A stretch of DNA of 64,000 nucleotides. Source: JANLUX01 sp031366005. Lineage in GTDB: Bacteria > Bacteroidota > Bacteroidia > AKYH767-A > OLB10. The position numbers and the translations under genes were made by a program. The stretch covers positions 62,001-126,000 of the forward strand of contig JANLZB010000022.1 in the NCBI GenBank assembly GCA_031366005.1, in the 5' to 3' direction. Under the pieces are notes generated by a model. It was not told the DNA's origin and did not search any database. It was given only the letters and a program-made list of their open reading frames with translations. This document shows positions 18,947 to 26,684 of this stretch, piece by piece. The first letter of the stretch is position 1. Every line of letters starts with the position of its first letter.

Positions 18947-20239
18947 ATGAATAAAAAAACTACAATTTCTCAAATCATTTCATGGCGAATTATTTTTCTT
19001 TTTCTATTTCTTTCAACCAACTTGAATGCACAATGGCTGCATGATTTTAATTTCATTAATCACGAAAAGGATTCAATGCCTGCTATCCGTTTCGATTTTG
19101 ATTATGAAGTAGCGGCTGATGCAATCAGCAATGAGTTTATCAGCACTTATGCAAAAGATCAATTTATTGATGCATCATTAAAAGATAAAGTTTCCGGCAA
19201 GCTGAAATCAAATAACCATCTCGGCAGCGAATTAAATTCAGGGTTTGGTTACCGTTCAAAAACTTTTCACAAGCATTGGAAATCACAGGTGGTGTTGTTC
19301 CAATGGACGGCTTCAATTAAACAACGGTTATTGTTTGACGCATCTTTTGCAAAAGATTTATTTCGATTGTATTTTTATGGAAATAAAATTTATGAAGGGC
19401 AGGAAGCTGACTTCAGCAATTTTAATTATTCCTATCAGCAATTTCAGCAGATACAAATCGGAAGTATTAAAACCGTTATTCATCCTGAAGCAACCATGCG
19501 TTCATTCATGGCAGTATCATATCTCAACGGGCAGGATTATTTATCTGTGGAAACTAAACGTGGAAAATTATTTACTGCAAAAGATGCTGAATACATTGAT
19601 CTTGATTTAGCACTCACGAGCCGCCAGGCTGATTCATCCAATCATAAATTTGGTGCAGTAAACGGTGCAGGCGTTTCCTTCAATGCAGGTTTTATGCTTG
19701 AAGTAAACAAATGGAAATATTCTTTGCAGTTTAATGATCTGGGTTTTATCAGTTGGAACAAGAAAAGCTCATTAGTGAAGATAGATACCACTTATCATTT
19801 TGAGGGAGCGGAAGTACAAAATGTATTAGACTCAATTTTTATAGAAATAAAATCAGACCAGGATTTTAAAAATGGATTTCTACAAACACATGCGTTTGAA
19901 AAGTTTACCAAATCGTTGCCACCTCAACTATTATTTTCAGTAGAAACATTTGCGTTGCATCCAAAGATTCATGCTTATGGAACAGCTCGATACAGGTTTG
20001 GCACCGGTATGATACCACATGTTTTAATAGGTGGTGATTACCTTTTCAGTAAATCTTTTTATGCAGGACTTAATTTTCAATACGGAGGATACAGTAAACT
20101 GCATGCTGGAATACGGGCCGCTTATGATGCTGGCAAAGGGTGGATGTTTTATGCAGGCACTTCTTATCTTGATGGATGGCTGATGAAAAATAATGCAGGT
20201 GGAGTGGGAGGGAATCTGAGTTTGCAAAAATTATTTTGA
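18947..20239 (+). CDS. DUF5723-family outer-membrane protein
   Basis: 430 residues from the ATG at 18947 (an upstream in-frame TTG is disfavoured). A signal peptide ends near residue 27 (TNLNAQ), followed by alternating amphipathic strands characteristic of an outer-membrane beta barrel. The mature N terminus (WLHDFNFINHEKDSMPAIRF) and the repeated aromatic strand ends fit DUF5723. The close upstream lipoprotein is a likely partner. Function of the family unknown. Confidence 0.7.
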   Translation: MNKKTTISQIISWRIIFLFLFLSTNLNAQWLHDFNFINHEKDSMPAIRFDFDYEVAADAISNEFISTYAKDQFIDASLKDKVSGKLKSNNHLGSELNSGFGYRSKTFHKHWKSQVVLFQWTASIKQRLLFDASFAKDLFRLYFYGNKIYEGQEADFSNFNYSYQQFQQIQIGSIKTVIHPEATMRSFMAVSYLNGQDYLSVETKRGKLFTAKDAEYIDLDLALTSRQADSSNHKFGAVNGAGVSFNAGFMLEVNKWKYSLQFNDLGFISWNKKSSLVKIDTTYHFEGAEVQNVLDSIFIEIKSDQDFKNGFLQTHAFEKFTKSLPPQLLFSVETFALHPKIHAYGTARYRFGTGMIPHVLIGGDYLFSKSFYAGLNFQYGGYSKLHAGIRAAYDAGKGWMFYAGTSYLDGWLMKNNAGGVGGNLSLQKLF

Positions 20240-20269
20240 TTCGCAGTTGCAATTTTTGATATTTCAGAT

Positions 20270-20609
20270 TTATAAAGAGGGAAATTGTTTCTTTTTAATG
20301 CGAACATTATAATAGATCCAGGTTCCACGCCATCCTAAAATTAATATCCATATTAAATTAGAAATTCCTAAGGTGATGAAAGCGTTATTTTTTATTTCAA
20401 TTTTAAATTGAAAAATTGACCATGTGAGAAAAACCAATAGTGCAAAAACCCTAGCATACTTTTATCAAGCACCAAATCGCTGTAAAGAAAAAAGCCCACC
20501 AATTCCGTTTTCCTTTATACGTTTCATTGGACTCATAAATTTTCTTAAACTCCTCCTGATAATAATCATTTAGCCCTGTTAAGTTCAACGGATGATTTTC
20601 TTTTTGCAT
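20270..20609 (-). pseudogene. Frameshifted small two-helix membrane protein gene
   Basis: From the ATG at 20609 the frame reads MQKENHPLNLTGLNDYYQEE then FKKIYESNETYKGKRNWWAF and FFTAIWCLIKVC before a stop at 20451. The +1 frame continues at once with ARVFALLVFLTWSIFQFKI and LGISNLIWILILGWRGTWIY, a second membrane segment and a basic end, stopping at 20270. Removing one base from the four-base A run (minus strand, 20460-20463) joins both halves into about 112 residues with two hydrophobic segments and a soluble N terminus. It lies last in the ArsR-led operon. It may be a true pseudogene, a phase-variable gene or a sequencing error. Confidence 0.7.
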
Positions 20610-20646
20610 AAGATTATTTTTAGTTACAGAAACGGTTAGTTAGATA

Positions 20647-21072
20647 TCACTGCTTCTCCACAAAACCAAAACGAATTGCCTCTTCAAGTATATCAAGGTT
20701 TATGTCGTTCAATGTTTTAAACTTAATGCAATACCCACTTACACTTGCCTTTCCAAGATTCTTTCCAAACGTCTGCATTAAATATTTTTTATCAGCAATA
20801 CCAATTATATACACCGATATTCCGGTTGTGTTTGCACTCAAACCAATTTGATAAAATTCTTTAGTTTTTCCATCAGCATATTTTAATATCTGAAGTCCAT
20901 ATCCAATATTAGGATTAGAAACAGTTTTACCATTATCGTCTTTGCCATCTAAGTACCATAATTTACATGCAGGCATTAGTTGCTGAATTATATGATGCAA
21001 CTCTTGCAAGTCGCTGCGTTTGCGTTCTGGTTGACTGGTAATATATTCATTGATTTGTTCAGCTATATTCAT
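20647..21072 (-). CDS. DUF1801 (YdhG-like) domain protein
   Basis: 141 residues matching DUF1801: EQINEYITSQPERKRSDLQELHHIIQ at the start, LWYLDGKD and GYGLQILKYADGKTKEFYQIGL in the middle, and GKASVSGYCIKFKTLNDIN at the end. The YdhG-like fold is small, alpha/beta and cytosolic with no established activity. It starts two bases after the upstream small ORF and belongs to the ArsR-SRPBCC operon, a common neighbourhood for DUF1801. Confidence 0.85.
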   Translation of the reverse strand: MNIAEQINEYITSQPERKRSDLQELHHIIQQLMPACKLWYLDGKDDNGKTVSNPNIGYGLQILKYADGKTKEFYQIGLSANTTGISVYIIGIADKKYLMQTFGKNLGKASVSGYCIKFKTLNDINLDILEEAIRFGFVEKQ

Positions 21073-21074
21073 AG

Positions 21075-21284
21075 TTATTCCAACTCTTCGCAGTAAAATT
21101 TGTGAGTAACCAGCAGATCTGTAATTATTAAAGCAATATTTTCTTCGCTTTCAATGCGCAAAATATTATCTATATCTTCAAGGTCAAAATTCCATTTAGC
21201 TTTTGGCAATAATTTATCAATATGTGGTTTGATTTTCTTTGCCTGCCTATTAGTTTTGACAGATGTTTTGAAAACAAAGATCAT
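21075..21284 (-). CDS. Small ferredoxin-like-fold protein in the ArsR operon
   Basis: 69 residues: MIFVFKTSVKTNRQAKKI, then LPKAKWNFDLEDIDNILRIE. The beta-alpha-beta-type pattern recalls heavy-metal-associated (HMA-like) domains without the Cys pair. Its start overlaps the stop of the upstream SRPBCC gene by 4 bases and its stop is two bases before the DUF1801 gene, so it is a genuine coupled gene. Function unknown. Confidence 0.72.
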   Translation of the reverse strand: MIFVFKTSVKTNRQAKKIKPHIDKLLPKAKWNFDLEDIDNILRIESEENIALIITDLLVTHKFYCEELE

Positions 21285-21796
21285 TTTTGCGATAAAGATG
21301 CCAGCAAAGTTTCCAGGTAGTTCAATGTCATCGTAAATCCTTCTTTAAAGCCCATCTCGATCATCTTTTCCATACGCTCAAGCGAATCATTTTTAATAGA
21401 AATACTCACTTTCGTTCTGGGATAACTATCGGGGCCGTTTTGCTCACTAAAGTTAAGATCCCAATCAGAACCAGGCAATGATGGATTTTCATCTTTGTCT
21501 GCAAAAGCACTAAAGTATTTGAAATTGGTTTGCGGGCTGATGGAAGTATATTTCTGGATCTGCCAATTTTCCTGCCCTTCAGGACTAACCATCGCATAGA
21601 ACCTTCGCCCGCCCACTTTAAAATCCATATATTTTGTTTTTGATAAATAGGGTTTAGGCGCCCACCATTGATCCAAAATTTCTTGTTTGGTAAAAGCATC
21701 CCATACCAGCGAAAGGTCGGCAGCGAATTCTCTGTTTACAAATACCGTTTTTTCTGCTTTGTCAACTGTAAAATCAAATAGCAAATTGTTTGTCAT
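21281..21796 (-). CDS. SRPBCC (AHSA1-like) protein, paralogue 2
   Basis: 171 residues with the Aha1/AHSA1-type SRPBCC fold: DFTVDKAEKTVFVNREF, LVWDAFTKQEILDQWWAPKP and the C-terminal MGFKEGFTMTLNYLETLL helix. It shares the DFTVDK, ILDQWW and MGFKEG blocks with the protein encoded just upstream, indicating tandem duplication and divergence. SRPBCC domains bind hydrophobic ligands or act as chaperone-like folds. In ArsR-linked cassettes the role is unknown. Confidence 0.88.
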   Translation of the reverse strand: MTNNLLFDFTVDKAEKTVFVNREFAADLSLVWDAFTKQEILDQWWAPKPYLSKTKYMDFKVGGRRFYAMVSPEGQENWQIQKYTSISPQTNFKYFSAFADKDENPSLPGSDWDLNFSEQNGPDSYPRTKVSISIKNDSLERMEKMIEMGFKEGFTMTLNYLETLLASLSQK

Positions 21797-21861
21797 TTTT
21801 TTTTGTTTTTTATTCCGATTGCTATCGGGAGTTAAATAATAATTTGATAATAACTCAGTTT

Positions 21862-21912
21862 GCCACAGATTTCACTGATTATTCCTTCTGTGTAATCAGT
21901 GAAATCTGCGGC
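21862..21912. repeat. Long hairpin between the two SRPBCC genes
   Basis: GCCACAGATTTCACTGATTA pairs with TAATCAGTGAAATCTGCGGC over 20 positions with a single G-U, around an 11-base loop. It lies inside the operon in the only wide gap (127 bases), where it could attenuate transcription or protect mRNA ends. It resembles a REP-type palindrome. A partial CCGATTGCTATCGGGA palindrome sits just before it at 21816-21831. Confidence 0.8.
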
Positions 21913-21923
21913 TTGACTGAAAC

Positions 21924-22427
21924 TCATGTATTACGCTTTGCTAGCATCGCATCCAGGTTTTCCATCGCCATAGTAAGACCTTCTTTGAAACCCATTGCAA
22001 TTGTTTGTTCCAACTGTGCCAAATCAGGGAACTGCATAATTCCATCCACAAGAGTGTTCTTTCCCATGTCGCTGAAATCCATTGTCCATTTTGATTGCGG
22101 CATTTGCGGGTTGACATTTCCATCGGCATCCCCAAAGGCGTCATTAGCAAGAAACATTTTCTGTGGTTCAATTTTTACATAGGTGGTAATAGACCAATGC
22201 TCTTCTCCGTTGGGACCAACAGCTGCGTAATGCCATTTACCACCCTCACGGAAGTCCATGCTTTTTGTTCTTGATTTCCATGGTTGTGGCATCCACCATT
22301 GGTCGAGAATCTCGGATTTTGTGTAACAATCCCAAACGGTTGACCTGTCGGCTGCAAATTCGCGTTTGATATTAATTGTGTTTTTCGTTTTGTCGACAGT
22401 GAAGTCGAAGAATAATGTCATGCTCAT
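21924..22427 (-). CDS. SRPBCC (AHSA1-like) protein, paralogue 1
   Basis: 167 residues: DFTVDKTKNTINIKREF, TVWDCYTKSEILDQWWMPQP, the central MDFREGGKWHYAAVGPNGE and C-terminal MGFKEGLTMAMENLDAML. This is the AHSA1/SRPBCC fold that typically accompanies ArsR-type regulators in Bacteroidota. The start overlaps the arsR stop by 4 bases, so expression is coupled to the regulator. Confidence 0.9.
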   Translation of the reverse strand: MSMTLFFDFTVDKTKNTINIKREFAADRSTVWDCYTKSEILDQWWMPQPWKSRTKSMDFREGGKWHYAAVGPNGEEHWSITTYVKIEPQKMFLANDAFGDADGNVNPQMPQSKWTMDFSDMGKNTLVDGIMQFPDLAQLEQTIAMGFKEGLTMAMENLDAMLAKRNT

Positions 22428-22750
22428 TTTTTTTGTTTTTTAAGTGTTAATAATACTTTATCCAATTGATTGAATTGAGTTTCCAAAATCTTTTTAAACT
22501 GCCCAATCCATTTATCAATCTCTTTCATTTTGTTTGCATTGATATGATAATAAATTTCCCTTCCCTTTTGTTCCTGCTTCACCAATTCACATGCTGTAAG
22601 TATCTGAATATGTTTTGAAACAGCCTGCCTGCTGGTATGAAATTCCTCTGCAATTGAATTGGGTGTCATTGAATGAGCAGCTATCAATAACAAAATTGCC
22701 CTTCGCGTAGGGTCGGCTATAGCCTGAAAAACATCCCGTCTAACTTCCAT
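22424..22750 (-). CDS. ArsR-family transcriptional regulator
   Basis: 108 residues, a single winged helix: DVFQAIADPTRRAILLLI, the recognition helix region SIAEEFHTSRQAVSKHIQIL and the wing LVKQEQKGREIYYHINANK. It lacks the CxC-type metal site of the classic ArsR/SmtB sensors, placing it in the non-metal subgroup linked to SRPBCC proteins. It heads an operon of five further minus-strand genes. Two copies of an imperfect palindrome overlap its promoter, so negative autoregulation is likely. Confidence 0.93.
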   Translation of the reverse strand: MEVRRDVFQAIADPTRRAILLLIAAHSMTPNSIAEEFHTSRQAVSKHIQILTACELVKQEQKGREIYYHINANKMKEIDKWIGQFKKILETQFNQLDKVLLTLKKQKK

Positions 22751-22762
22751 TTATATTTATGT

Positions 22763-22808
22763 GCAATTATGTGGTTGCAAATATACGCGCAATTATATGG
22801 TTGCGCAA
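22763..22808 (-). promoter_or_regulatory. Promoter with two overlapping operator-like palindromes for the ArsR operon
   Basis: On the minus strand a -7 element TATATTTG (22785-22778) lies 20 bases after a TTG (22808-22806), matching the Bacteroidota promoter. Two 16-base copies of GCAAyyATrTAATTGC-type imperfect palindrome occupy 22789-22804 (between the two boxes) and 22763-22778 (at the predicted start of transcription). Their starts are 26 bases apart, so an ArsR dimer bound to either would block the polymerase. Confidence 0.7.
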
Positions 22809-23044
22809 GTTTTTTTTCAATTATTTTTAATCGTGGTGAAAATCCCGTGGTTTTTTGCTGAAAATGTGTGCATAATGATATTAGGTTATGCGTTCGTGCA
22901 TTTCATTAAGTATTCACTATGATATTCTTTTTTAAAATCGTTTACAAAGTGATGAGATGTGATAACGGATTTATAAAAAAGCCGGAAAAACAAGTAGTTT
23001 TATACAAAAGCTTCCAGTTATTGCGTAAGTCTATTCCAATACTC

Positions 23045-24355
23045 TCAGGGAAACTTTATTCCATTGCATTCACTACAATTAATCCATGGTAATGTTGATC
23101 CGTAATAGTTGTTGATGCTGCTGATAAATTCATTGGCAATGATGGAATAACCTTTCTGATGCGGATGATAACCATCCAAAGAAAAAATTCCACCGCTGAT
23201 AAAACCGGCATTCAATGCCACACCGTCCCACTGTATTCCGCTCACCATGGTTTTAAAAAATCGGTTCATGTCTGCCAAAGCAAAATCATATTGAAGGGCT
23301 TTATGTTTAATGATGTTATTATAACCGGCTATGGATTGGTGAATTAAACTCACCTCCATTGAATCAAGTGTATACCGGTCAGGCAAAGGTTGTATTAATC
23401 CCATCGAATAACATTTTAATGAATCAATAGGAATATCCAGCAATACTCGCTCACCATTACCCATTTGGCGGTAAGTGCCCGAGTTATCAGGATATTCAAT
23501 AAAAAATCCATTCTCACCGGCATTATACAATTGCAAACCTGTAAGCTGGTTAAGCGAGTCGGCCTGTGTTAATGAAAGCGTTAACCCGCGTGGAGATATT
23601 AAAATATAAAAAGGAAAACTTTCAAGCTCCGGTATATTTGCTATCACTCCTTTGGCACCGTTTGACGAAAGTGTTTTAAAAACTGAATCAAGATGCGATT
23701 CAAATACAGACAGAGAAGTAATGGAAACGTCTTTACCACCCTGCTGCGCAAATGAAAATATATCTTCCATCCCCAGCCATAACATAATGAAAGTGGGGTT
23801 TTGCATGGCTGCATCATTCAACAGTGTAGAAGTTCCCGGGGAAGAAGTAAAATGGCGGTAATAAAAATTGCCAGTCGCACTGCCGAAAGCAGGATCATTT
23901 ACATCAACACTTTTACAAAAAGGCATTGCAAGATTTTGAATAGTACCATTTACATAGGTTTGTAATCCTGCTTCTGCTTCACTTTGTGTGATTACACTTT
24001 TAAGAGGAAACAAATCGCTCACACCATTACAATCTGTTTTAAAACCCAATATACTTTTTGTTGTATAGATACCTTCCCAGGGCTTACTGTTAATACCCAC
24101 TTCATGTGTGATGTATGGCTGATTAAAAACGGTGGGAGTAATGGATTGCAATTGTGCTGCAACTAAATTCGGAATGGAGTAGCGTTGCGCTTCATAAAAC
24201 AATGCGTCATCCTGGTATCCTGAAAAAAAATCTCCACCCAAAGCCACTACGCGTGTAAAGTCAGCCCTGCCTGCAGCTGCATCTGGTAAATTGATATCGG
24301 GTTTGCAAGCGGAAACCAACAAACAAAAAAGGAAAAATAATTTAGTGTTGCGCAT
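23045..24355 (-). CDS. SGNH-hydrolase-fold lipoprotein with altered catalytic site
   Basis: 436 residues; lipobox LVSAC with Cys17. The SGNH/GDSL fold is recognisable from block V (FSLDGYHPHQKGYSIIANEF, with the Asp-His pair) and from block I and III positions. Bacteroidota relatives usually read GNSLTAGY at block I; here it is GGDFFSGY, placing Asp42 where the Ser nucleophile should be. Block III, normally GNND-like, reads GMED. So two of the four hallmark residues are replaced and hydrolase activity is doubtful. The family is usually paired with a FadL-type barrel, and here the FadL gene is divergent across a transposase unit. Confidence 0.8.
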   Translation of the reverse strand: MRNTKLFFLFCLLVSACKPDINLPDAAAGRADFTRVVALGGDFFSGYQDDALFYEAQRYSIPNLVAAQLQSITPTVFNQPYITHEVGINSKPWEGIYTTKSILGFKTDCNGVSDLFPLKSVITQSEAEAGLQTYVNGTIQNLAMPFCKSVDVNDPAFGSATGNFYYRHFTSSPGTSTLLNDAAMQNPTFIMLWLGMEDIFSFAQQGGKDVSITSLSVFESHLDSVFKTLSSNGAKGVIANIPELESFPFYILISPRGLTLSLTQADSLNQLTGLQLYNAGENGFFIEYPDNSGTYRQMGNGERVLLDIPIDSLKCYSMGLIQPLPDRYTLDSMEVSLIHQSIAGYNNIIKHKALQYDFALADMNRFFKTMVSGIQWDGVALNAGFISGGIFSLDGYHPHQKGYSIIANEFISSINNYYGSTLPWINCSECNGIKFP

Positions 24356-24370
24356 TGGTGTTATTTAATT

Positions 24371-24450
24371 CAAAAGATAATAAGGTGAATTTTTACTTGA
24401 AGTTTTTCTACTACGGTTAAAAAAATTAATTAATATTTAATACGGTTCAA
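24371..24450. repeat. Outlying copy of the transposase-flanking repeat
   Basis: Contains ATAATAAGGTGAATTTTTAC and CTACTACGGTTAAAAAAATT, matching the right-hand arm (25057 onward) in direct orientation. It lies outside the inverted-repeat unit on the lipoprotein side. Confidence 0.7.
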
Positions 24451-24506
24451 ATCTAATTATTCCAATTTAATGACTTGAGAAAATAATCGGCTGGGAAGCA
24501 TTAGCT

Positions 24507-25129
24507 AATAACCTTATTTTTAATTATTTTAACCTTAGTAGAAGAAAAGTGTAACCTCTTTTTACCTTATTACCTTATTCACTTAACAATTACTACAACT
24601 TTTTATTTGGTCGAATTGTTTTTTGATAAAACTTTAGGAATGTTTCATACTCTTCTGTGAAAGTTACTTTGCGGTGATGCTCGGGTTGGTTAAGAATATA
24701 TTTACAAACTTTATCAACTGCTGATTTTGAAACTGAAAATGCTGACGCAGATTCCTGCCAGGCAAAAGTCTTATCGCATAATTTATTTTGAATAATAAAT
24801 CTTTGTGAACTTTCAGCCACAATGATAGCCAATGTTTCTTCAGCTAATTTAGGTGAGCGTGATACGAGAAAATGAACATGTTCAGGGTTCGCATAAATGG
24901 AATACATGTGTGAATCATTGTTATTTACAATACCTGTAAAATATTTTTCAATTCGTTGGCGGTGTTTTTCGGCAATGAGTGGCAACCTGTGCAATGTTGT
25001 AAAAATATAATGGGTGTATAAGTTATTATATTCTATGTTCATCAGTTCAATAAGGTAATAAGGTGAATTTTAACTTCATGTTTTTTTTCTACTAAGGTTA
25101 AAAAAAATAATAAGGTCAATTATATTGGT
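24507..25129. mobile_element. REP-associated tyrosine transposase unit with inverted repeats
   Basis: The arms at 24507-24581 and 25048-25129 are imperfect inverted repeats: read outward from the gene both give AATAAGGTAATAAGGT, a variable stretch and then CTACTAAGGTTAAAA followed by AATAAGGT. They lie 11 bases past the stop and about 5 bases before the start of the transposase gene, so they bound it tightly. The whole unit is about 620 bases and lies between the divergent SGNH lipoprotein and FadL genes. Confidence 0.75.
24593..25042 (-). CDS. IS200-like (Y1) REP-associated transposase
   Basis: 149 residues, full length. The HUH motif is H55-V-H57 in ANPEHVHFLVSR; the single catalytic tyrosine is Y115 in CKYILNQPEHHRK. 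FAWQESASAFSVSKS precedes it, as in the single-domain transposases that handle dispersed palindromic repeats (RAYTs). Such enzymes nick single-stranded DNA at hairpin structures. All catalytic residues are intact, so the protein may be active. The family often serves domesticated REP mobilisation and may not transpose itself. Confidence 0.93.
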   Translation of the reverse strand: MNIEYNNLYTHYIFTTLHRLPLIAEKHRQRIEKYFTGIVNNNDSHMYSIYANPEHVHFLVSRSPKLAEETLAIIVAESSQRFIIQNKLCDKTFAWQESASAFSVSKSAVDKVCKYILNQPEHHRKVTFTEEYETFLKFYQKTIRPNKKL

Positions 25130-25310
25130 TAAATCTGTGAATAATATATTAAGGTAAATGCAACTATCTTTTTACTAAGATAAAAAATAATAATAAGGCC
25201 ATTGTATTATTTCAGTTTCTATGAATAATATAATATGGTTAATGTGAGCTATACATTTTTTTAAGTTTAAAAATAAATATTAAAGTTAATTATATTAAAT
25301 TAGGCAATAA
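25057..25310. repeat. Decaying tandem array next to the transposase
   Basis: Two alternating modules, A (AATAAGGTGAAT ... CTACTAAGGTTAAAAAAAAT) and B (AATAAGGTCAATTATATTGG ... TGAATAATAT), begin at 25057, 25109, 25148, 25192, 25232 and 25279, a composite period of 84-91 bases. Similarity falls with distance from the transposase: AATAAGGT becomes ATTAAGGT, AATAAGGC, AATATGGT and ATTAAAGT. The rest of the spacer to the FadL start holds no gene that I can see. Confidence 0.65.
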
Positions 25311-25427
25311 ATCCAATCAATTTCTATCAATTTTAAAATGCATCAGCAATAAAATTTAATGTTATTTGAAAAATAATTTGCAACTGAATTTGTTTACACA
25401 CCTTTTCTGCTAATATTGTCTGCAATA

Positions 25428-26666
25428 ATGTCTTCAGCTAAAAAATCAGTACTACTTTTTTTGATGATCGCAGGATGGAAAAATCTTTTTGGCGGTGCTT
25501 TCCAGGTTAATTTGCAAGGTAATTATCAAACAGGTATGGCGCATTGCGGAACGGGTGGGTTGACTAACGCAGCAGGAATCTTTTTTAATCCGGGAACACT
25601 TTCGTTTTTAAAATCAAATTCAATATCAGCTGGCGTAAATTTAATTTTTCATCAGACTGAATACCTCGAAGCTTATCCTGGAAATTATACTGCACGATCG
25701 CAAAATACCATAGGCACACCACTTAATTTTTACGCGCATTATAAATTTAAAAAATATGATAAGCTGAGTGCAGGCTTTGGAATTTATACGCCCTTTGGTA
25801 GTCGCGTAAAATATGATGAGGATTGGAAAGGGCAATTCCTGCTTCGCGAAATAGATTTAAAAACTTTTTTTATTCAGCCAACTCTTAGTTACCGTTTGAA
25901 TGATAAGATGGGTGTGGGAGCAGGTTTTGTTTATGCAACAGGTAATTTGAAATTGCGTAAAGCAGTGCCTGTGCAGGATGCTGCGGGTGTGTATAGCGAA
26001 GGTGAATTATCTGGTAAAGCAAAGGGATATGGTTTTAATGTGGGCTTTTACTTTCAGGCGAATGAAAAATTTTCTTTGGGTATTGATTACCGTTCAGCAG
26101 TTAAAGTAAAAGTAAATGATGGCAGTGCAACATTTACTGTACCTTCTTCGCTGCAAAAATATTTTCCATCCACATCATTTACTACACAAATTATCTTGCC
26201 TTCTGTAACAACTATCGGGCTTGCTTATCATCCACATAAAAAAGTAACACTTGCTTTTGATTGTAATTATGTGGGCTGGAAAACTTACGACACTCTTTCA
26301 TTTGATTTTAAACAAAACACTGAAAAGTTAACCGATGTTCATTCACCACGCCAATATGAAAATGCTTTTATTTACAGGTTAGGAGTTGAATATAAATGGA
26401 AGGAAAAAATAAGTTTACGGGCAGGCAGCTATTATGACCAGACACCTGTTAAGCCAGGCTATCTTACTCCTGAAACACCCGATGCTGATAAACTTTCATT
26501 TACCTGTGGTGCAGGATTCGATATAATGAATAATTTGCATTGTGATTTTGCTTTACTTTACACTGACGCAAAGCAAAGAACCGATACAAATATTGAAACA
26601 GCATTTACCGGAACCTGGAAATCAAAAGCCATCGTGACAGGTATCAACATCACTTATAAATTTTAA
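25428..26666 (+). CDS. FadL/OmpP1-family outer-membrane transporter
   Basis: 412 residues from the ATG at 25428 (an upstream in-frame TTG at 25416 is less likely). A signal segment is followed by the FadL N-terminal hatch motif GGAFQVNLQGNYQTGMAHCG and AAGIFFNPGTLSFL, then a barrel rich in amphipathic strands ending in aromatic GINITYKF. FadL-type channels take up long-chain fatty acids or other hydrophobic compounds. The SGNH-fold lipoprotein gene is the usual neighbour in this phylum. Confidence 0.92.
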   Translation: MSSAKKSVLLFLMIAGWKNLFGGAFQVNLQGNYQTGMAHCGTGGLTNAAGIFFNPGTLSFLKSNSISAGVNLIFHQTEYLEAYPGNYTARSQNTIGTPLNFYAHYKFKKYDKLSAGFGIYTPFGSRVKYDEDWKGQFLLREIDLKTFFIQPTLSYRLNDKMGVGAGFVYATGNLKLRKAVPVQDAAGVYSEGELSGKAKGYGFNVGFYFQANEKFSLGIDYRSAVKVKVNDGSATFTVPSSLQKYFPSTSFTTQIILPSVTTIGLAYHPHKKVTLAFDCNYVGWKTYDTLSFDFKQNTEKLTDVHSPRQYENAFIYRLGVEYKWKEKISLRAGSYYDQTPVKPGYLTPETPDADKLSFTCGAGFDIMNNLHCDFALLYTDAKQRTDTNIETAFTGTWKSKAIVTGINITYKF

Positions 26667-26684
26667 ATTTTAATAATCCCTCAA

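Noticed and set aside
25057..25310. Possible CRISPR array
   Set aside because: Module lengths vary from 39 to 52 bases, similarity decays steadily, there are no unique spacers of constant length and no cas genes.
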